Of a stretch of DNA of 44,236 nt, positions 31,901 to 40,900 are shown one piece after another. A program made the translations under genes and the position numbers. The stretch's first letter is position 1. Each line of letters starts with the position of its first letter. Source of the stretch: Phoronis australis (lineage: Eukaryota > Phoronida > Phoronidae); the NCBI GenBank assembly GCA_002633005.1, contig NMRA01000365.1, positions 21,181-65,416 on the forward strand, written 5' to 3'. The notes under the pieces are model-generated. The model did not search any database. It saw only the letters and a program-made list of their open reading frames with translations, and was not told the origin of the DNA.

Positions 31901-34900
31901 GCACCCGAATCCAATGTGTTTATCCAAATCGACGGTTTTGGTAAATATGCCCACCCCCAACTTTTCCAAAAATCATTTTTAAATGCCATTTGAAGGTAAA
32001 TACCTGATGCCTTTGAGTTTCTTTTTGTATGATGGTGTGATTCCACATGAGTGTAAAACATTTTTCAATGTTTAAGTGTTCTTATGTGTCCAATACGCTT
32101 GCAAAACTGCAACTATGAAATATTGCTATTTCAGTTGTGCCAACAACACAAGAACAATGCAATGACATTTGTGAAACACCTGTAACTGCTACCGGTGAAA
32201 CCAGAGCGTCCCCTGGTGGACAACATTTCACCACTGCAACTAGCAACTCTGTTATTCTTAAGTCCACATTGCCTCAGAGTTCAAGTTCTATTTCTCAGAT
32301 GAACAGACAGACTGCCTCATCTTTTCCCACCAATGGTAACAGCCCTGACTGTTCGCTGCACAAAATTGGGCTAGTTCCTGTCACCTGCACTTGCGGTGTC
32401 CGACCAGCATGCACTACTATCACCAGCTCTAGTCCGACTGTAAGTGATACTGCACCAAAAAGACCTCATCAAACTTGTGATTCCACTGACAGTTTCCCCA
32501 AATGCACGCCTACTGCAGCCACAACCCCAGGAACCAGCGTTGGTATCCCTGAAAATCCTTCATCATCTTGTGCAGGTGCCTTATCTTACCTTTCTCAGGG
32601 TACACTCAACTCCAATGCTTTCAATACCAAGTTATCTCACCCTGTCTTCCCTATGACTGCAGTTGAACCTAACATCAGCAACACGCTACCCCAGTGGATG
32701 TTTCGTGACCCCCTTTTCTTTGCCAGTGGTTTAGCTTCTCTCTGGACATTAGCTGCTCAGAGTATCTGCCCAGTCCCTACACCTGTCGATGCCAATAGGC
32801 AGGGACCTTCTCCCTCTGGTGGCCTTTCTTTCCAAGAGCTTTTAGCTGGTATGCAAACTCAACATGTAAGCAGCACAAACACTCTAGTGAACAAGACTCC
32901 AGAGAGGCCCAGTGTCACCAGAATGGAGGCTTCTCCACTTGCGCAGGGTACAATTGCTCAAGGGTTCAATCCTAGTGTTATCGAGCCATCAAGATCTAAA
33001 CCTGAGGCAGTGTTTTCTAAACCTGTTAGTGGTGTCAGTAATGTGTTAGGTACTTCGTGTCGAGCTGCTGCATGTGGCACCTCGTTTTACCCCTCTGAAA
33101 GCAACGAGCAAATACTGCAGTGTATGAATGTAACCATGCCATACAGCCAAGATAACAGCGATGATGACAAAGAAATTTCTTTCAAATCCACTGCTGGTGA
33201 AAGCTTAGTAGACCTGCTTCAGAGGGAATCACCAAAATCTCTTGAAGCTCAAGAATCCTCAGTGGGTGCTAAAGACGAGAGGTCAGATATTTCACCCACT
33301 GATTTACTGAAAAAAACAACTTCAAGTGTAAAGAAAAGAAAAAGGTCCTGTGATGGCTACAGGAAGTCCAGGAAAAGAGGGCGCCATCACTCAAGCAGTT
33401 CTAGTGGCAGTGCAAATCGGAGTGTTTCTGTTGATCCAGTGCTTGGTGTGGCGGGCAGTTTAAAAAGCATAGGGCACGGGTCAACAAAACTGCCAGATGG
33501 CTTGAGGAAGTCTACTTTGAGGTCTTCTGACGTAAAAAAGGACTGTTCTACTAGTGAACAACAATGTACAAATGAAGAAGACAAAATGCCTACCAACAAT
33601 GATGGGGAGGAAAATAATCTGCTAGATGCAATTCATGCCAGTAACAAAGACAAGTTGTATGAAAAGAGCAAGCTCGGCCCTTTAGAGAGCACTGCTGTCA
33701 AGTCTGTGAACCAAATTAAGTTTGATGAGATTGTCAAGGTAACTGGCAATATGGTGGATAGTGAAGAGTCTAGTAGTGACAACATACCCTTTTCACCAAC
33801 ACTTAAAGGGAACAGAGAACTTCTGCAACTGTTGGATAGTAAGGTATTTTTGGTTGAAACTTGTATTAAAAATTTAAGGAGTTTATTGTAACTATGAGTT
33901 GCAGGGATATAATAAGCAATTAGCAAAGTTCATCTCACCAGGTCAGTAACTCTTTTTATCGAAAATATATTGCATGGTTAGTTTCGATGCATGCAGTTTG
34001 TCATTATTACTTCCTTAAATATAATGCAGTCTTAGACTTCTGGCAATTAGTCTTTAAAAAAATTAAATGGATGGATTGTGTTGGGCAGGAAGTGACTTGT
34101 AAAAAATTACTCTTTTAATGTGAGAGTTTGTTTAAAAGTAACTTTTCTTTTTATTTAATACTATTCTCAACTTAGCTGTGCAGTTGAGTGTACTTCAGTA
34201 GAATATTGATGTAATAAAGTGTACTTTTTATGTTGCAACTTCCACTTAAACATTGTGGTCAACATTCATAAGTTCAGGGCACAATATGGTATAACATTAG
34301 AATTTCATTAACTATGGTCAAATTTCTCAAACGGTAATTAAGTACAGTTTACCTAATTTGTTAAGCATTGTTTTCACTGTCAGTACAGCTATTACCAGAC
34401 AACATGTCGAATGGAACACTTTCAGCTGTTAAATGTCAATCAAGCAAATGTTTTTCTCAGACTGTTAAACCATAGATATGACTAACCTTATTACATTTGT
34501 GGAGCCTAAGTCAAGATTTGTGTTCCTGCTGAAATATAATTTCTTTGTTGTTTTGTTTTAGACACTTGTCAAGTACAACACAATTCGCCAGTGTCCTCCC
34601 AAAACTGAGTTATTTCAGTATCCAGTTTCAAAATCAACACCACGTAAAAAGAAATCCAAGGAAGAGAATGAGACAGCTTCTCCAAAAGTTATTGCTTTGA
34701 AGGTTAGTAACTCTCACATTGTCTTATACTTAAAAAGTTATGTAGGACGTTATCAACAACTCGGTAATTGTCAAATATAAAGTGCCCGCATTTTGAGAAT
34801 TAGTTTTCTCCACTGAATAACGGGTAACAAACTGGTTTTCAGAATGTGTTCATGTAATATTCGACTATTGCCAACAAGTTAGTGTATTCAGCTGAATATA

Positions 34901-37900
34901 TACAAAAGTTTGGATTCGAATTTGGTGCGGGTTTCTGAAACTGGAATGCGTGTAGAATTTGATTTTTGACGTTCCAATCTGCCATTAGTTCTGTCGTGAG
35001 AACTGTCGTTTTCTAGAAAAATTAGCAAAAGTAAAGGTACGTTGGTAGCGAAACCAAAAAATCAGCATGATCAAATTTTGTTTGTTATCAATGATGAAAT
35101 CTCAAAAATGATAGTTTTGTAAATTTTCGTTTTCATTTTTTTAATGTAACTTTTGTTTCCTGCAATCATGAAAGTCTTATTTTTAGATAGCCCTTCGTGC
35201 AAAAGTTGAATGTTTTAGAATTCCAAACAACACAGTGCATGAAGCATAATATCTGAAAGTTTCATTATAAATCCACGTCACCTATTTGTAAGATATTATG
35301 TTCCAACAATTTTATGGGACCTACATTACCTGAATTGCTGTTTAGCATTATTTGCATAATAAATGCAGTGCTGCATCCCTGCGTTCATCCTGTGAGATGC
35401 CGTACTCCTTCTTTTAACATCCTGTTTCTCACTGATTTGTGTCATGAGTGATGTGTTGTTTTTTTGTCTTGATTCGTATGTGGTTGTCGAAGTGGGGTCA
35501 TCAGGCAAATCTCATGCTAACAGGATTTGCATGCACTGTTTGCCCTAGAGTATTCAGCGAAGTCCTTGGCACATCAAAGGCTTGATGGCGCTGTCACGGA
35601 TTGAAGTTATGTAGTTGCTATTCATGGGGTTGGCTGAATGTGTTGAATGAGATAATTGTGGTTGTAAACCAACACGCCTGTTACAATAAGTAAAGCAAAC
35701 AACGAATATGTTTGTTTTTAAAATTGAAAAGTAAATAATAGCCGTCTACTATTTTTAAAATCGATGCATTATAAGAAAAATAGGTTTTCTTCAGCATTTC
35801 AGCTAAGCCACGAACATTAATTTGTGAATCGATTAGGACATGTTAGTCACAGTCTGACTTAGGTTCATTTAAGCCTTGGGGTAACAAAACCCAAATGTTA
35901 TCGGAGGAGTTGACTCATGGTTGGTTATATTTCATGTTCCTTCTGTTTTAGTATTGGAAATAAATAAGTGAGATTTAGTTCAGCGTAACAATGTTGTAAA
36001 ATTGAGTGGAGAACAACAAGCTGTAAATATATCATTATAACCCAGTCGTCTTAGTTTGCAGCTGCGTGACTTCAGAGGAGCTAAATGCATATTATTTTCT
36101 TACCTAGATGTTTATCATTTCCTGTCTGATTTTTGGTCAATAAAATTACCATATATAAATTTTAGATTTCACCTTCAGCTTGGTTTAGTCTCGGAGTCAG
36201 CTGTCGGTAGATGTGTCCAGATTGTTGACGTCAGTAGGAAAGGAGACATTATATTGTTTACTTTGATGAACACATTGATTTATTGTAGGATGAACGAGAG
36301 CTGAACACTGAGGAGGTAATTTTCTTCTGATAGCTTTTAAAAATATTTGATTTTGGCAGAAAGGTATTTGCATGTTTCTATGCTAATGTGTGGCAGAAAC
36401 TAATGGACAATGCTATTTGAACATCATCTATTCTAAACAACGTGGATACGGTTGAGTGATTTACAGCAGATCAATTTTGACACAAAACTCGTTCTTGAAA
36501 ACATTTTGCAATTTTCAACCTACTTCGTATTCACATCGTCACTAAATGTTGTGTTTCAAACTAATTTGATCAAGCAATCACTTGCAGAGACAAGCATGCA
36601 AGTTCCACTTTAAAGTGTTCATTTTACAAATGGTGGGTTTGAACAAATATTTTTTATGATGTCCTATAATTTTTGTAAGCATTGTGCAATGTGAAAATTT
36701 TGCTCTAACGCACAAGTGCAGGATATGCCTTCAAAAGAGTACACATTAGTTAATATTTAGTCATCATCATGATGGAGATTTTCTTGTAGGTTGCAAACCT
36801 TGGTGAAATAGTGTGGGCTAAGTTTGGGCGCCAGTGTTGGTGGCCAGGCATCGTCACCAAGGGAATTTATTGTGGACTGAAGCCTGCTAGGAGTGGATAC
36901 TGTTGGGTGTTCTGGTTTGGTGATCATAAGGTCTCAGAGGTATGAAGTGTGCCAGTACTAGAAAATAATAGACTTAATAAATGGTCGTTTAATCCTTACT
37001 ACTGAATACATTTGTGATGCCTGGTTGTCTTTAAACTTCAGAAATAAGTGCTTTCTTGGATCAAAACGTTTTGGTCTTGAATCAAAATTTTTTGTGATTA
37101 TACGGTCAAACACAGAAGCCATTTTGCAGAAGTTTTATCTGATGTAAGTGGTGTAAAAGCTGACTTATTAAAAGTTGAAGTGTGTTTTAATTCTTACTGT
37201 AGTATTTTTAGTGTGTGCTTGGATTTGGCGTGGCAACTTTTTGGCGACATAACAGTTTTGCCAGAGCACCCAACGAAATCTGAGGTCACGTTAGTGACCT
37301 GCGTGTCGCCAAGTCAAGTCGTGGTCTGGCACTCATGTTTATACTGCTGCATAATCTTAAGATTTATATGTGGGAAGTGTAAGTGGAGGCAGTACCTCTT
37401 GGCAATTTCATGCAAATAACCTCCCCCAATGTGTACCCTGAACTGTATGAAATGATGCACTGTCAGCTATCTTGCCTATGTGTGCGATTGTGGCATCTAA
37501 GTAACTTTAGGTCTTTGAACTTGGCTGTTTGATAATTTGCTACTGTGTTTATTTATTCATGGACTCGGTTCTAATCAAAATTGCAATATATACAATTCAA
37601 TGTTCTAAAGGTGTCCATCTGTAACTTGAAAGGATTCACTGAGGAGTACAGAAGATTCAAGTCATCTAGCCACAGATCAAAACTGTTCGGAAGAGCTCTG
37701 TTAGAGGCCATTAGAGTAAGTGCCATTTGCATAATGGACTTGGTGGTGTCGGGGAAATTTAAAACATTCACGGTCTCACATTTCGTAAGGAATTCTTAAC
37801 CATATACTAATTAATTAACTAATTATCTTTCTGTATCAATGCTTTTCAATTATTTCAGTATTGTTCTGTGTAATTAATATATTGAAGAAAGTCTATTACA

Positions 37901-40900
37901 GTTAACGACATGGGTAAATCTAAACCCTAAAGTTAAAATCATGAAACATATTAAATTGTTTTCAATACGTCTGGGGTAGAATTAATTTAATGTTTGTGCA
38001 TTGAGTTGTTTTCAGTTTGATGATTACATACAACCATGTCCTGCAAACATTAAAATTCAAATATGCAACGTTTTGATTTCCGCCATCATTATACTATGGA
38101 AACAAGAAAAAATTGGCAACAATCCGTACAAGCAACAAAGAATATGTCGTAGCATCACCTAAGCCTTGGTGGAAAGCTGTATACCAGGTGCTTACAAAAA
38201 ATTCATTTCACGGGGAGGTTACGCTTATTGTAGCCTAAGGCAGTTGAAACCCGGTTTCCGAAACGGGTAAAATCGGAAGCTAGGATTTATCAAATTTACG
38301 TTCTGTGACATATTTGTAGCCTATGACAGTCTTTCTACAAAATTGTGGTGCATTGCTATCAAATTCCGTTGTTAAATTACGATCATTTTTCTAAAAATTG
38401 TGCCGAAATCACACGGCGAAAACTTGCCGACTGATAGGTCGCTGAATCACGATCGTCAATATGAAAACTTGAATTCTTGAATAAAAATACAGGTTTGACT
38501 CAACAGATTACCTGAANTTTGTGCTGTTCTTGTTTTTTCTAACGAAAAGTCTCCAAATAGTTCATAAAAATAATTTATCTAGTACACAGAATAATAGGCC
38601 TGGCAGCTAACTGCTTGTGGCTGGGTGTCAAGTTCCAATGTTTACTATTTCTACTACTAGTGACAACAAGGGGTTGGTAAGTTGACACTTTCTAGGTTAT
38701 AAACAAAACCCGAGTATGAGGGTCGTACAGTGGTAGCTGGAGACCAGGCGAGCTTTTCTCATGAGGTTACGCTTATTGTAGCCTAAGGCAGTTGAAACCC
38801 GGTTTCCGAAACGGGTAAAATCGGAAGCTAGGATTTATCAAATTTACATTCTGTGACATATTTGTAGCCTATGACAGTCTTTCTACAAAATTGTGGTGCA
38901 TTGCTATCAAATTCCGTTGTTAAATTACGATCATTTTTCTAAAAATTGTGCCGAAATCACACGGCGAAAACTTGCCGACTGATAGGTCGCTGAATCACGA
39001 TCGTCAATATGAAAACTTGAATTCTTGAATAAAAATACAGTTTTGACTCAACAGATTACCTGAAATCCTTGTGTTTTACAATTCTTTAAGTTCATGTGGA
39101 GTCCAGATTAAGTAGGATTAAGGCCAAATCTGCGCTACATCGTACCCCACAACACGAGAAAAATCTTTGGATGAACACGCATGTTGTTGTCATGTGACGT
39201 TTGTGTTGAAGTTCGTCTGAGTATGAGAGTGAGTGCATGTGCGGGTCATCGACGACAGACTTTTGTTACAAAAGGCGGAAGATTATGCAAGAAAATGGCA
39301 TTTACTAGATTGTTTTTCAGTTAAACGGCTGCAACGTGCAAGGTGAGTGCCGGCTAACTCTCAGATTTTGTGTGCACAGGCCGATGGTTGTTAGGTCTAC
39401 CGTGGAGTAAATAGTCCTAGGCTCGATCTACAACATGTTGGGATGAGGTGACAAAGTGAACTACCCGGGCTGTGTGAAATGTCTGGGTCTAACAGAGACA
39501 CTGACGCAGTGGTACCTATAGTCAGCCAGCTCGCTCTATCAAGACTATCGGCAAAATCCAACTTCGTTTTATCGTGTCTCTGTCAATAATAACGGCATGC
39601 TAAAGTTTCTTAATGTTCGTACTTCAGGAACATAACGATCCCGTGTTTTGTATACATACGCACACACCGCAGATCACATCTCGGAAATTTCCGATTTGAC
39701 GGATGACAATGAATGACCACAATGAAATCAAACAATGTTGTTTTACATCTTGTAAGAGCTATAATAAACGTATTTTGAATATTGTACTGCATGTGTTCCA
39801 AAATCTAAATAACGGGTCCTATATTTTTGTATTTGCAGTTGTGCACGCCGAATGAAAGTAATTTTGAGTGTTGCTGTGTTGCTAAATCTTTTATTCTGGG
39901 CCGATTTGAAAAATCAAAGTTGTACCAACATTTTTTTTCTCCAATTATTACACTCAAAACTACGTAAAACGCTCTTGACGTAAAAAGTACGGTCATCTAG
40001 GCTAGATTGTAATCAGCTGATCGTATCCGCACGAGCAAAGCCAATTATCCTCGCTCGTGACTCGATGAATAGGGCTGATAGGCGGGATCCCTTTGATCGT
40101 GAGCTGAGCACAACTCAGCCAAAGTGGATTAGTTCAATCGTCCAAACCCCACAGTTTTCCCTGATCAGTGGGGTTGTGACGTCATCGTGTTTAGTGGGAA
40201 TGTTCACAGCATGACTTGGCTTGAAATGAAAACGTACTGCATTTAGTGGCAGATCTAGGATTTCACAGGAGGGGAAATGATTGACTTGGACATGGAATCG
40301 ATGCTATTATTTCATATATTCTGTGCCACCTGGTGGGCATTTTTCATTATTTACGAGTCTGTTGTTTGGCATCCACCCTTTTTGTCTTCCAAACTGCTCC
40401 GAGGAGCATTATGAAAGTTGGCAGGTATGTTCCTGCTGAGTAGCTACAACTGACGTTTCAGACGTCTTTGACTATCATTGTGTCCCCTAGTGATATGTTT
40501 TTTTTGTGTCCACAGGTATGTCTCCATTACCCCTGCAGGCTCTTTGTGAAATTTGGTAAATGTTTTTGTGTAACTGTCTCAACAGATGATGAATTTTGGG
40601 CAGATCTGATTACTGCTGTGCCCGAGATAGAATTTTCATTCTATACATTTACCTCAATGTCTTTATCTTAAGAGTTCCTTGATAGAATTTCATGAAATTT
40701 GGCAAATCTAGAGATTTCTAGATGGCAACACTTCTATATTTTCAGACAGATTAGATGTATTCTGTGTGGCTTAGTAGCCATTTTTAATATCGTGTGCATT
40801 TCAATTGCATTAACCTCGTTTAAATTTGGAATCACCACAAATTTCGAAGCAAATTACAGTTAAACCTTTATTTGTCTGGCTTCTTCTGACTTTGTTGGAA

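Noticed and set aside
32082-33926. Minus-strand and alternative-frame open frames over the long DNMT3-like exon
   Set aside because: Shadows of the 569-codon plus-strand exon, which has matching splice phases on both sides.
40244-40275. AGTGGCAGATCTAGG as a full MITE
   Set aside because: Only one end is recognisable, with no matching inverted end nearby.
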